Below are positions 17,695-26,743 of a stretch of 64,000 nucleotides of DNA, one piece after another. Source of the stretch: an uncultured Marinobacter sp. (lineage in GTDB: Bacteria > Pseudomonadota > Gammaproteobacteria > Pseudomonadales > Oleiphilaceae); NCBI RefSeq assembly GCF_946886895.1, contig NZ_CAMPJO010000005.1, positions 186,001-250,000 of the forward strand, read 5' to 3'. Numbering within the stretch: position 1 is the first letter of the stretch; every line of letters begins with the position of its first letter. The position numbers and the translations under genes are program-made. The notes beneath the pieces were generated by a model, which did not search any database, was not told the origin of the DNA, and saw only the letters and a program-made list of their open reading frames with translations.

Positions 17695-19137
17695 ATGACG
17701 ACCCAACAACATACCGTGGAGAAAATCGGCGGCACCTCAATGAGCAATTACGAGGCCGTCCGCGACAACATCATTATTGGTGATCGCAGCAAGGAAGACC
17801 TGTACCAGCGGATCTTCGTTGTGTCGGCCTACGGTGGCGTTACCAACGAGTTACTCGAGCACAAGAAAACCGGCGAGCCAGGCGTCTACGCCCTGTTTGC
17901 CGACGCCGAGTCCGACTGGGCCTGGGGCGACGACCTCACCAAGCTGGTGAAGTTTCTCACCGACCTCAATGGTGATCTGTTTGAGGATCCCATGCTTAAA
18001 CAGCAGGCCGACCAGTTTATCACCGACCGTATTGAAGGTGTCCGAGGCTGCCTGATTGACCTGCAGCGCCTGTGCTCCTACGGCCAGTTCCAGCTCGAAG
18101 AGCACCTGTTGACCGTGCGTGAAATGCTGGCCGGTATCGGTGAGGCACACAGTGCTTTCAACACCACCCTGAAACTGCAGCAGGAAGGCATCAACGCCCG
18201 CTTTGTCGACCTCACCGGCTGGCGCGACGCGGAATTGCTGCCGCTGGATCAGAAGCTCAAGCAGGCCTTCGATGCCGTCGACCTGACCCGCGAACTGCCG
18301 ATCGTGACCGGTTACGCCCAGTGCAAGGAAGGCCTGATGCGCACCTTTGACCGGGGTTACAGCGAGATGACGTTCAGCCGGGTGGCAGTGATTACCGAGG
18401 CCCGTGAGGCGATCATCCATAAGGAATACCACCTGAGCTCCGCCGATCCCAATATTGTCGGCGCCGACAAGGTCGTGCCGCTGGGTCGTACCAATTACGA
18501 TGTTGCCGACCAACTGGCCAACCTCGGGATGGAAGCGATCCACCCACGGGCGGGCAAGGGCCTGCGCCAGAACGAGATTCCGTTGCGGGTGATGAACACC
18601 TTTGAGCCGGAGCACACCGGCACCCTGATCACGGGCGATTACGTCAGCGAGAAGCCGCAGGTGGAAATCATTGCCGGCGCCAAGGGTGTGTTCGCCGTCG
18701 AAGTGTTCGATCAGGACATGCAGGGCGAGCCCGGCTCCGACCGTCGCATCCTCGACGTGCTGAGCCGTTTCAAAGTGCGGTTCATGGCCAAGGATACCAA
18801 CGCCAACACCATTACCCACTACGTGGGCAGCACCCTCAAGCACGTCAAGCGTGTGGTCCGGGCGTTGAAGGAAGAGTTCCCCAACGGCGAAATCAATACC
18901 CGCAAGGTGGCGATGGTCTCGGCCATTGGCAGCGACATGAAAGTCCCCGGTATCCTGTCCCGGTCGGTCAAGGCGCTGGCGGACGACGACATCAGCGTGC
19001 TGGCAATGCACCAGTGCATGCGCCAGGTGGACATCCAGTTTGTGGTGGACGAGGACGACTATGAGAAGACGATTGTCGCTCTCCATGGTGTGCTGATCGA
19101 GCCACACAACCACGAATACGCCATCGTTGCCGCGTAA
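17695..19137 (+). CDS. Ectoine-type aspartokinase
   Basis: A 480-residue aspartate kinase of the Ask_ect group that supplies aspartyl phosphate for ectoine synthesis and escapes lysine/threonine feedback. It begins TVEKIGGTSMSNY, the substrate KxGGTS motif. Internal FDRGYSEMTFSRVAVITEAR carries the Asp/Glu active-site residues, and two ACT-type segments close the protein (SAIGSDMKVPGILSRSVKAL). It starts 50 bases after the ectB stop, leaving no room for ectC (about 400 bases). The pairing with ectAB and the Ask_ect type make the pathway assignment firm. Confidence 0.94.
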   Translation: MTTQQHTVEKIGGTSMSNYEAVRDNIIIGDRSKEDLYQRIFVVSAYGGVTNELLEHKKTGEPGVYALFADAESDWAWGDDLTKLVKFLTDLNGDLFEDPMLKQQADQFITDRIEGVRGCLIDLQRLCSYGQFQLEEHLLTVREMLAGIGEAHSAFNTTLKLQQEGINARFVDLTGWRDAELLPLDQKLKQAFDAVDLTRELPIVTGYAQCKEGLMRTFDRGYSEMTFSRVAVITEAREAIIHKEYHLSSADPNIVGADKVVPLGRTNYDVADQLANLGMEAIHPRAGKGLRQNEIPLRVMNTFEPEHTGTLITGDYVSEKPQVEIIAGAKGVFAVEVFDQDMQGEPGSDRRILDVLSRFKVRFMAKDTNANTITHYVGSTLKHVKRVVRALKEEFPNGEINTRKVAMVSAIGSDMKVPGILSRSVKALADDDISVLAMHQCMRQVDIQFVVDEDDYEKTIVALHGVLIEPHNHEYAIVAA

Positions 19138-19152
19138 CCTGCTGCACGCCCC

Positions 19153-19187
19153 GATCCAGGCCGGCCTCGACAGGGTCGGCCTGGATC
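19153..19187 (+). terminator. Stem-loop at the end of the ectoine operon
   Basis: GATCCAGGCCG (19153-19163) pairs perfectly with CGGCCTGGATC (19177-19187), 16 bases after the aspartokinase stop, followed by a pyrimidine-rich but not pure T tract (CGCTCTCTGTTCCTGTCTC). It is likely a terminator, though the weak U-run lowers confidence. Confidence 0.6.
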
Positions 19188-19274
19188 CGCTCTCTGTTCC
19201 TGTCTCATCGCCTGGTGAATCCAGCCGCCTCCTGATGGCGTATCTCCTTTAAATTTCCGACCGGTACCCAGGCC

Positions 19275-20273
19275 ATGCAAAAGACTGACAGGCTGGGACC
19301 GTCTCCGACAACATCTGGCCATGGTGAAAGGGATTCGCTGGTCGGGCTGTATTTCAGGGATGCGTCCCGTTATGAACTCCTGGGGGACAAGGCCGAACGT
19401 CGCCTTTCCCGGAAACTGACCGTCTGCTATCGGTTGATCAGTGCCGGGCTGGCGTTGCCCGCCGACACCCCCCAGACCTTCCGGACGGTGGTTGGCAGCC
19501 TGGGCGATGCCTGCGCGTTTTCCCCACGCTGTCGCCGGGCCTTTCACCTGGCCACCGCGTGCCGGCGCAAACTGATCCAGAGCAACCTGAGGCTGGCGGT
19601 ACACATCGCCCGTCGCTATGGTCAGCACGGCATCCCCATGTCAGACCTGATCCAGGACGCCAATGTCGGCCTGATCAAGGCGGCTGAGCGGTTCGATCCC
19701 ACCAAGGGCTTCCGGTTTTCCACCTACGCTTACTGGTGGATCAGTGAAGAAGTGAAACGTTGTCTGCAGCGCGGCACCCGGCTGGTGCATACGCCGGAAA
19801 ACGTGGTTGATGAGATCCGCCAGTTGCACTCGCTGTCCCTGAAAATGCACCAGAGCCTCGGGCGAACGCCATCCCAGGCGGAACTGGCCCGGGAAATGGA
19901 GGCGAGCCCGTCGCGCATCGGTGAACTCCGGGCGCTGGCCGCCCGGGAGCTGTCCACCGACGTGCCTCTGATTGAGGACGGCTCGGTCACTCTGGGCGAC
20001 AGCCTGGAAGCGGCCCGGCAGGCCAGCCCGGACCATCCCATGTCGGCGCGGGACCGTCGGCGGACCCTGGAGCGGATGTTGGGTGAGCTGGATGACCGGG
20101 AGCAAACCGTGCTGTCACGGCGCTTTGGCCTGGGGCTGCCGGAGGCCGAGACCCTTCAGGTGATTTCCGAGGATCTGGGCATCAGCCGGGAACGTGTCCG
20201 GCAAATTGAGAAGGCGGCGATCCGGAAGTTGCAGAGCCGTTTTGACAATCCCGAGGATGTTTTTGGTGCCTGA
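19275..20273 (+). CDS. RpoS-like (group 2) sigma factor
   Basis: A 332-residue sigma-70 family protein with the group 2 layout: region 1.2 (LVGLYFRDASRYELLG), region 2 (SNLRLAVHIARRYGQHGIPM, then DLIQDANVGLIKAAERFDP and FRFSTYAYWWI), region 3 (HTPENVVDEIRQLHSL), and region 4 (LSRRFGLGLPEAETLQVISE, SRERVRQIEKAAIRKLQ). Region 1.2 is followed by an insertion (about residues 50-90) unlike standard RpoS. It is probably an accessory RpoS or RpoH-like factor rather than the main RpoS. It lies directly after the ectoine operon on the same strand, which invites a link to osmotic stress. The start ATG follows a weak ribosome site. Confidence 0.85.
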   Translation: MQKTDRLGPSPTTSGHGERDSLVGLYFRDASRYELLGDKAERRLSRKLTVCYRLISAGLALPADTPQTFRTVVGSLGDACAFSPRCRRAFHLATACRRKLIQSNLRLAVHIARRYGQHGIPMSDLIQDANVGLIKAAERFDPTKGFRFSTYAYWWISEEVKRCLQRGTRLVHTPENVVDEIRQLHSLSLKMHQSLGRTPSQAELAREMEASPSRIGELRALAARELSTDVPLIEDGSVTLGDSLEAARQASPDHPMSARDRRRTLERMLGELDDREQTVLSRRFGLGLPEAETLQVISEDLGISRERVRQIEKAAIRKLQSRFDNPEDVFGA

Positions 20274-20294
20274 ACGAAGGCGCCGGAACCGCTG

Positions 20295-20750
20295 TCAGAC
20301 GCCGTGCCGGGTGAAGAACCAGGCACCCACAATGATCTGACAACACACAACCACGATAGTCAGGGCCAGTCGCAAACGCCGGTACCAGGCCGGCCAGTAG
20401 ACCTTCATCCAGCGCGCATCAACCAGGTACAGCATCAGATAGGCAACTGTGTAGATCGCCACTCTCCCCGGGGTACTCAGTAGCAGGCCGACCCCCGCCG
20501 TGACAAAAAAGACCTGGCTCAGGAGCATGGTGACCAGCGGCGAGAGCGGGTAACAGCAGTTGTCCAGCTGCAGGGCGATAGGCCAGTAGACACCCGCCAT
20601 GAACGCCAGGATACCGGCACTGTAGAGGTAAAAATAACCCAGGAGGGCAACGCTGCTTTGAGGCATCAGGAAGAGGCCGGCAACGCCCAGCAGGAACGGG
20701 ATCAGCCCGGCAATGCCAACGAGAATGGCCAGTCTTGCAACGGCAATCAC
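20295..20750 (-). CDS. DUF3429-like inner-membrane protein
   Basis: A 151-residue protein with about five hydrophobic helices (8-30, 38-58, 70-92, 95-112, 127-145). FMAGVYWPIAL matches the conserved core FLGGIHWGLAL of DUF3429 proteins, and LVDARWMKVYWPAWYRRLR is the typical tail. No function is known for the family. It stands alone, convergent with the sigma factor. Confidence 0.72.
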   Translation of the reverse strand: MIAVARLAILVGIAGLIPFLLGVAGLFLMPQSSVALLGYFYLYSAGILAFMAGVYWPIALQLDNCCYPLSPLVTMLLSQVFFVTAGVGLLLSTPGRVAIYTVAYLMLYLVDARWMKVYWPAWYRRLRLALTIVVVCCQIIVGAWFFTRHGV

Positions 20751-20850
20751 GTGCCCTGCCTCTGTATGCTTGGTTTGCAGTGCCTGGTGGTCATAATTGC
20801 GCTCCGGATTTGTGACACTCCAGGACTTACGACCCTTTTGGCTATTAAGA

Positions 20851-21432
20851 TCATTGACTCAGTAAATAGCACGCCTGATGCCGCGGGCATTGCACCAGAT
20901 GATCGTTGACCATGCCGGTGGCCTGCATGAAGGCGTACACGATGGTGGGGCCGACGAAGGTAAAACCGGCCCGTTTCAGGGCCTTTGACATGGCTTCGGA
21001 TTCGGGCGTGGCAGTGGGAACCTCCGCCAGGGAGTGCCAGTGATTCTGAACCGGCCGGTTGCCAACAAAGGACCACAAAAACTCGCTGAAACCGATGCCC
21101 TTGTCCCTTAGCGCCAGGTAACCCCGGGCATTCTTGATGATCGACTGAACTTTCAGGCGGTTGCGTATAATGCCCGGATCGTTCAGCAGTTCCGCAACCC
21201 GGGACTCGTCGTAGTGAACAATCCGTTCCGGGTTGAAGTGATCGTAGGCAGCCCGGTAGCTCTCCTGTTTTCGCAGGATGGTTATCCAGCTCAATCCGGC
21301 TTGCTGGCCGTCCAGGCACAACTTTTCGAACAGGGCAAGGTCATCGTATTCGGGGCACCCCCACACGGTATCGTGATAGTGCACGTAAAGCGGATCGTTA
21401 CCGCACCAGGGGCAGCGTTCGGAGGCTTCCAT
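20851..21432 (-). CDS. tag: DNA-3-methyladenine glycosylase I
   Basis: A 193-residue base-excision repair enzyme that removes 3-methyladenine from DNA. RCPWCGNDPLYVHYHDTVWG contains the zinc Cys and His residues and the catalytic Tyr/Glu region. LFEKLCLDGQQAGLSWITIL and GIIRNRLKVQSIIKNAR form the helix-hairpin-helix. NDHLVQCPRHQAC gives the last zinc His and Cys. All four zinc ligands are present, and the length is normal. It is the last gene of a minus-strand run with the pantetheinyl transferase and pdxH. Confidence 0.96.
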   Translation of the reverse strand: MEASERCPWCGNDPLYVHYHDTVWGCPEYDDLALFEKLCLDGQQAGLSWITILRKQESYRAAYDHFNPERIVHYDESRVAELLNDPGIIRNRLKVQSIIKNARGYLALRDKGIGFSEFLWSFVGNRPVQNHWHSLAEVPTATPESEAMSKALKRAGFTFVGPTIVYAFMQATGMVNDHLVQCPRHQACYLLSQ

Positions 21433-21455
21433 AATGGGTTCTGTCTCGTTCGGGC

Positions 21456-22211
21456 CTAACGTTTCGGGCGAATGGTGCGCTGGAACAGTGGCTCCCAGGA
21501 CGCGTCCATGGATTCGGCATCCACCAGGGCAAAGTCCCAGGGCGGCGGCTCTAGCAAAGTGATGTCAGGCCACTGCGGTCGAGGGCCGCGAAACACCAGG
21601 GTGGCCAGATAGCCCTCGATGTAACAGCAGCTGGCCTGCCAGTCATGTTCGGGCTGGTCGCCGTAGATTTCAAAATCCTTGCGTACTTCCAGCGTCTGCA
21701 GATTGCCGGCAATACCGCGGCCGGTGGCTTTCAGCCAGGCTTCCTTCAGGGTCCAGACCTTCAGAAAGGTGTTGGGATCATCCTCCCGGAACAGCCATTC
21801 CTGCTCCACCGGGGAGAACCAGCGCCGGGCCACTTTCTGCCACTGTGGGTGGCGAGTGCAGGGCTCCAGGTCGACGCCAACCGGTGAGCCGGCGCGGGTG
21901 GCGCAGGCTGACAGGCCGTGGCTGTGGCTAAGCGACAGGTGCCAGCCTTCGGGGCTTCCGGAAAGGACAGGACGGCCGTCCACGGGGCGGCACTGGTGTG
22001 CGGGCAGCCTGGCGGAATGGCTGAGGGCCTGACGTATCAGCCAGCGGCTGGTCAGGTATTCCCGTTCCCGTGGGCCGCTGAACCTGCTTAACACGTCGCG
22101 TTCGTACCCTGATAGCCAGTCCGGAGAGCGGGTGCCGAATCCGTCAGTCTGGTGGCACAGCCAGATAGCCGGCTTTCCGTCAGGGCTGTAGCCGTTGGAT
22201 GACCCAGCCAT
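21456..22211 (-). CDS. 4'-phosphopantetheinyl transferase (Sfp type)
   Basis: A 251-residue Sfp-superfamily enzyme that attaches the phosphopantetheine arm of coenzyme A to carrier proteins. The key motifs are HLSLSHSHG (about 92-100), GVDLEPC (Mg-binding Asp and Glu, about 112-118) and VWTLKEAWLKATG (about 150-162). Size and the longer C-terminal lobe place it with the Sfp rather than the AcpS group, so it may serve polyketide/nonribosomal peptide or fatty acid carriers. It overlaps the end of pdxH by 32 bases. No carrier or synthetase gene lies nearby. Confidence 0.92.
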   Translation of the reverse strand: MAGSSNGYSPDGKPAIWLCHQTDGFGTRSPDWLSGYERDVLSRFSGPREREYLTSRWLIRQALSHSARLPAHQCRPVDGRPVLSGSPEGWHLSLSHSHGLSACATRAGSPVGVDLEPCTRHPQWQKVARRWFSPVEQEWLFREDDPNTFLKVWTLKEAWLKATGRGIAGNLQTLEVRKDFEIYGDQPEHDWQASCCYIEGYLATLVFRGPRPQWPDITLLEPPPWDFALVDAESMDASWEPLFQRTIRPKR

Positions 22212-22815
22212 CAGCGTCCCTCACGTATTCAAAACGATCATGGAGCCGGCTTGGCCGGCCCTGCCAGAACTCAATGCGCCCGGGAACCACCCGGTACCCG
22301 CCCCAGAAGCCGGGTAGCGGTACCTCCCCGTCACTGAACTTGCGTTTGATTTCCGCCACTTTCTGTTCCAGCAGGCCCCGGGAGGTGATGGCTTTACTCT
22401 GTTCCGACACCCAGGCACCAATCTGGCTGCCCCGGGGCCGGGAGGCAAAGTAGCGCAGTGATTCGGCCTTGCTGACCTTTTCCACCTGGCCCTGGATCCG
22501 TACCTGACGATTCAGCCCGATCCAGGGAAACAGCAGGGCGGCCCTGGGGTTTTCGTCCAGCTCCCGGGCCTTGCGGCTGCCGTAATTGGTGTAAAACACG
22601 AAACCGGTATGGTCGAAGTATTTCAGCAGTACCGTGCGGATATCCGGCATGCCATCAGCACCGGTGCTGGCCAGGGACATGGCGTTGGGTTCCAGGATAC
22701 CCGCCTCCCGGGCGTCATTGAACCAGTGCTGGAACTGGGCCACGGGGTCAGCGTCCAGCGCCTCCCGGTCCAGGCCTTCGCTTTCAAATTCCCGACGCAT
22801 GTCGCCGATATCCAT
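22180..22815 (-). CDS. pdxH: Pyridoxamine 5'-phosphate oxidase
   Basis: A 211-residue FMN enzyme that oxidises pyridoxamine or pyridoxine 5'-phosphate to pyridoxal 5'-phosphate. Motifs are FYTNYGSRKARELDENPRAA (FMN-binding RKA and N), ALLFPWIGLNRQVRIQGQVE, ASRPRGSQIGAWVSEQS and PLPGFWGGYRVVP (WGGY) with QGRPSRLHDRFEY (RLHDR). All FMN and substrate residues are visible. The ATG at 22815 is chosen for AGAGGC six bases upstream. It leads a probable operon with the pantetheinyl transferase. Confidence 0.96.
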   Translation of the reverse strand: MDIGDMRREFESEGLDREALDADPVAQFQHWFNDAREAGILEPNAMSLASTGADGMPDIRTVLLKYFDHTGFVFYTNYGSRKARELDENPRAALLFPWIGLNRQVRIQGQVEKVSKAESLRYFASRPRGSQIGAWVSEQSKAITSRGLLEQKVAEIKRKFSDGEVPLPGFWGGYRVVPGRIEFWQGRPSRLHDRFEYVRDADGWVIQRLQP

Positions 22816-22992
22816 AATCTTGCCTCTGGTGCTCACCGGACATCATATGATGGCCGAGCATATCGGGTTCAGGGATAGCTTAACAGTGCCCGAGCCGGGG
22901 AAGCTGACAAACCGCCCCCGGGACGACTATCCTTGTGAGCAGACAGGGGGCCGAAAGGGCCCAGGTATTCAGCCGCTCACGAGGAGAAGCCC

Positions 22993-25818
22993 GTGGCCCA
23001 GAGCCATCAGCGCAGTCGTCTTCCGAGGAATCTGGTGTTCGGATTCCTCGTGCTTGTTGTCCTGTACGCCCTGGCCGGTTTCCTGTTGCTGCCCTGGTGG
23101 CTGGAGCGGGCGTTGCCTGCCCAGCTCGAACAGCGCATGGGTTGGCAGGCGTCGGTCACCGACATTCACACCAACCCGTTTGCCCTGAGTGTCGAAGCCC
23201 TGGAGGTGTCCGCCCAGGGTCCGGGCGGCGAAAAGGTGCTGGCCTTTGACCGGCTGTACGTGAATCTCGGCCTTTTCCAGTTGCTTCGGGGGGTGGTCGG
23301 GTTTGAGTCTATCCAGCTTGAAGAGCCGTTCATTCGGGTCGACCTGCTTGAAGACTACAGCGTCAACTTTGCCAGGGACTGGCGCAAGGCCAACCCGCAA
23401 GCCGCGGCGGCTGAGCCGACATCCCCGGAGCCTTCCGGCCCGCCCCCCATGTATTTCCAGCAGATTATCGTCGACGGCGGTGAATTGCTGTTCCGGGATT
23501 TCAGCCAGCAGCAACCGGCTGAGTTCCGGATTACCCCGCTGGATCTGACTCTCAACGATCTGGCCACCTGGCGTCGGGAAGGTCGTGACAGCAACTACTC
23601 CCTGCAGGCCGCCCTGGGTGACCAGACCATTGAGTGGCAGGGGGATCTCAGTGTCACCCCACTGTATTCCCGGGGCTCTCTGCGCATCGCCGATATCGGC
23701 TACGAAACCCTGGCGCATTTCCTCGGTCCCTTCCTGCCCTACCATTTGCGTGGTGGCAGCATCAGCCTGAGCTCCGACTATGAACTGCAGGCCGGCGAGT
23801 CGCTGTTTCTGAACACCCGCAACGGGACGGTGTCGGTCAGGGATCTGGCGGTTGCGATCAACGCCTCGAGTGAGCAGGCCGCACTGACCACCGCGTCGGT
23901 GGCGGTGGACGGTATCGAATTTGACCTGAACCGCCGTGAGCTTGCCGTCGGACAGGTGGCTGTCGGGACCCTGGATATCGCCCTGGCCCGCAGTGATGCC
24001 GGCGCCCTGAACTGGTTGGCGCCCTTGCCGGCGGAAGGCAAGGACGACCCGGCTGCCGGCGACAGCGGAGAGTCGGCGCCGGCCGGGGCCCCGTTCCGGT
24101 GGTCGGTGGAGGGTATCCAGGTCTCGGACAGCCGGGTCGCCTGGGAAGACCGGCAACCGGAGAGTGTCGTGCAACTGGTGTTGCAGGACCTGTCCCTGTC
24201 CATCGGGCGCCTGACGCAGCAGATGGATGAGCCGGTGCCGTATCAGTTACAGGCGTCCCTCGCCAGCGGCGGTGAGCTGGCGGTCAACGGCCAGGTGACG
24301 CCCAGCCCGTTCACCCTGGAAGCCGCCCTTTCCGGTTCCGATATTGCCCTGGCCGCGTTTGAGCCCTACCTGCAGACCGTGGCCAACCTGGCGGTGGCAA
24401 AAGGCACCCTCGGCATCGATGGACACCTTGATCTGGACAGCCAGCAGTCGCCGCTGACCGGCACCTTCAGCGGCACGGCCGAGGTGGCGGATCTGGTGCT
24501 GCGAACACCCGGCAGCAACCAGCCCATGGTGTCCTGGCAGAGCCTGCGGCTTGACCCGATCGAATACAACGTCCACCCGGCCCGGCTTGAGATTGGCACG
24601 GTAACCCTGGCAAAACCGGTGGTGAATGTGGTTCGCGGAGAGGACGGCCAGCATAACGTTGCCAACGTTGTGCCGGCGCCCGGAGCCCAATCCACCGAAG
24701 CCGCCAGCGATGATCCGGGCACGGATGATTCGGGGGGTGACGAACCGGGGTTCATTTTCCGGATCGGCCAGTTGCTGCTGGAAAATGGCGCGTTGTCCTA
24801 CACCGACCGCTCCCTGACGCCGGCGTTTACCACGGAGTTTGACGAACTGAACGGCTCGGTGACCGGGCTGAGCAACATTTCACCCCAGCAAGGCAAGGTC
24901 TCGATCCGGGGCCGGGTGGACGGCGTTGCCAATCTCGATTTCAGCGGCACCATCGGCACCCTGGGCACCGAAGACGTCAGTGATCTCAAACTGACGGTGG
25001 ACGATTTGTCCCTGCCGGTGCTGTCACCCTATTTTGGCCGCTATCTGGGCTATGGTGTCGACAGCGGAAAGCTGGACCTCAACCTGGATTACCAGATTGC
25101 CGGTACCCGTATTGACGCCACCAACCTGGCAGTGATGGATCGGCTGGCCTTGGGCCAGCCGGTGGCCAGCGAGGAGGCGGTCAACGCCCCGGTGAAGCTG
25201 GGGTTGGCCTTGTTGCGGGACCGCAGCGGGGTCATCAAGGTGGATGTGCCGATCAGCGGTGACCTCGCCAATCCGGAATTCAGTGTCGGCAAGGTCGTCA
25301 TGCGGGCCTTCGTGAACCTGCTGGCGAAGGCTGCGGCGTCGCCGTTCAGCATGCTGGGCTCCATTGCCGATCTGGCCGGGCTGAGTGGAGAGGAGTTGGG
25401 TAAAGTGAATTTTATCCCCGGTGGCGTGCAACTGGCCGAGGGCGAGGCTGCCAAGCTGGCAGTCCTGGCTGATGCCTTGCGGGAGCGCCCGGACCTGTTG
25501 CTGAACGTCCGTGGTGGCGTGGCCCCGGAGGCGGACGGGCTCGCCCTGTTGCGTGAGGAACTGAACGCCAGTGCCGACGGCAAGTTATCCGACGAGGAAT
25601 GGCAGCGCGCCCGGGAGGCGTATCTGGCGGGCAAGCGGTCGCTGCCGCCGGAAGCGCTCACCAACCTGGCAACCGCGCGGGGCGTGGCGGTACAGCGGCT
25701 GTTGAGCGAAACCCATGAGGTTCCGTCAGATCAGCTGTTTTTGCTGGACCCCTCCCGCAATGCCGATGTCAGCGACAGCGGAGAGATCATCGTCGGGTTC
25801 ACCCTGGACGTCCGTTGA
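22993..25818 (+). CDS. AsmA-like DUF748 envelope protein
   Basis: A 941-residue protein with a single N-terminal membrane anchor (VFGFLVLVVLYALAGFLLL, about 16-35) and a long periplasmic domain of repeated beta segments. Recurrent patterns such as FDRLYVNLGLFQLLRG and ELLFRDFS resemble DUF748/AsmA repeats. The last 200 residues hold the conserved AFVNLLAKAAASPFSMLGS and a C-terminal beta domain. AsmA-like proteins are thought to form lipid bridges between inner and outer membranes, so a role in outer-membrane homeostasis is plausible. The start is GTG at 22993 with GAGGAG upstream. It stands alone between two minus-strand genes. Confidence 0.82.
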   Translation: MAQSHQRSRLPRNLVFGFLVLVVLYALAGFLLLPWWLERALPAQLEQRMGWQASVTDIHTNPFALSVEALEVSAQGPGGEKVLAFDRLYVNLGLFQLLRGVVGFESIQLEEPFIRVDLLEDYSVNFARDWRKANPQAAAAEPTSPEPSGPPPMYFQQIIVDGGELLFRDFSQQQPAEFRITPLDLTLNDLATWRREGRDSNYSLQAALGDQTIEWQGDLSVTPLYSRGSLRIADIGYETLAHFLGPFLPYHLRGGSISLSSDYELQAGESLFLNTRNGTVSVRDLAVAINASSEQAALTTASVAVDGIEFDLNRRELAVGQVAVGTLDIALARSDAGALNWLAPLPAEGKDDPAAGDSGESAPAGAPFRWSVEGIQVSDSRVAWEDRQPESVVQLVLQDLSLSIGRLTQQMDEPVPYQLQASLASGGELAVNGQVTPSPFTLEAALSGSDIALAAFEPYLQTVANLAVAKGTLGIDGHLDLDSQQSPLTGTFSGTAEVADLVLRTPGSNQPMVSWQSLRLDPIEYNVHPARLEIGTVTLAKPVVNVVRGEDGQHNVANVVPAPGAQSTEAASDDPGTDDSGGDEPGFIFRIGQLLLENGALSYTDRSLTPAFTTEFDELNGSVTGLSNISPQQGKVSIRGRVDGVANLDFSGTIGTLGTEDVSDLKLTVDDLSLPVLSPYFGRYLGYGVDSGKLDLNLDYQIAGTRIDATNLAVMDRLALGQPVASEEAVNAPVKLGLALLRDRSGVIKVDVPISGDLANPEFSVGKVVMRAFVNLLAKAAASPFSMLGSIADLAGLSGEELGKVNFIPGGVQLAEGEAAKLAVLADALRERPDLLLNVRGGVAPEADGLALLREELNASADGKLSDEEWQRAREAYLAGKRSLPPEALTNLATARGVAVQRLLSETHEVPSDQLFLLDPSRNADVSDSGEIIVGFTLDVR

Positions 25819-25824
25819 CTGGTG

Positions 25825-26637
25825 TCAGGGTGCATTGAAACTGGTCAGAAACCCCTGGGGTAACTGCAACCCCCATCGCTCGACCAGCAGCCGATAGCTG
25901 CCGTTGGCCACCAGGGGTGCCAGAAGCGTCATCATGTCGTCGGCGTTCACCGGGCCGTCCTGGCGGGTAATAATGCTCAGGTCATATTCCTGGTCTGGCT
26001 GGTCCGAGATCAGCAGATTGTCCCAGTCACCAGGGTTCTTGGACAGGTGTTGCTGCAGGTAGGAACGACTGACGATGGCGATCTCCGCCACCGACGGGCG
26101 GTCCGCCTTGATCAGTTGCAGGTTGCGGCTGTGACTGGAGGAAAATTCTATGTCGAATCGTTTTTGCAGGCGGTCCGGGTCGGTTTCAAAATCGGCGAAT
26201 TCGTAATGATAGCCGGACATGGCGACGATACGGTGATCGGCGATGTGGTTGAAAAAATCCAGGGTACGGCCGGGCTTTTTCAGGGCCACGTAGAGTTCCT
26301 CATCGGTCAGCACTGGCGCGCTGACCGAGGTCTCAAGGCCGGACCAGCCCCATTTGGGGCTTTCAAAGAAGATGACATCGTACAGATCCGCCTGGAAATC
26401 CAGGTGTCGTCGCTTCGGAGAGGTATAGAAAATCCGGAAGGACAGATCGTCGTGAACTGCTTCCAGATGGTTGAGCAGGTCGCCGAGCAGCCCCTCGGCC
26501 TGATTGGTGGCATTCACGCTGGCAATGGGTGGGAAATTATAGACCCCGACGGTAATGACGGTGTCGGCGCTGGTGGCGGGAACCCACGTCAGGGCCAGGG
26601 CGGCCATCAGGCTGGCTATACGGTGAGCAAATGACAA
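25825..26637 (-). CDS. Periplasmic substrate-binding-like protein
   Basis: A 270-residue protein with a signal peptide (residues 1-24, cut near SADTV) and a family 3 solute-binding fold: VGVYNFPPIASVN, LLGDLLNHLEAVHDD, then a second lobe with DRIVAMSGYHYEF-like sequence. No transporter genes are next to it, so it may be a free-standing sensor or part of a distant system. Many such orphans act as periplasmic modulators of cyclic-di-GMP sensors; that is speculation here. Substrate unknown. Confidence 0.75.
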   Translation of the reverse strand: MSFAHRIASLMAALALTWVPATSADTVITVGVYNFPPIASVNATNQAEGLLGDLLNHLEAVHDDLSFRIFYTSPKRRHLDFQADLYDVIFFESPKWGWSGLETSVSAPVLTDEELYVALKKPGRTLDFFNHIADHRIVAMSGYHYEFADFETDPDRLQKRFDIEFSSSHSRNLQLIKADRPSVAEIAIVSRSYLQQHLSKNPGDWDNLLISDQPDQEYDLSIITRQDGPVNADDMMTLLAPLVANGSYRLLVERWGLQLPQGFLTSFNAP

Positions 26638-26743
26638 AGTGGATCCTGCATCTGTATAAATTGAATACTCATTCAGATTAGCACTGAACCGGCAACCGCT
26701 GAAGCCTCAGATTATAAACAATCGCAAAACAGGAACGTGACCC

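Noticed and set aside
21620..21645. A fourth TGTAACA site (inside the pantetheinyl transferase gene)
   Set aside because: No GTGTC block follows at 14 bases and it lies within a coding sequence.
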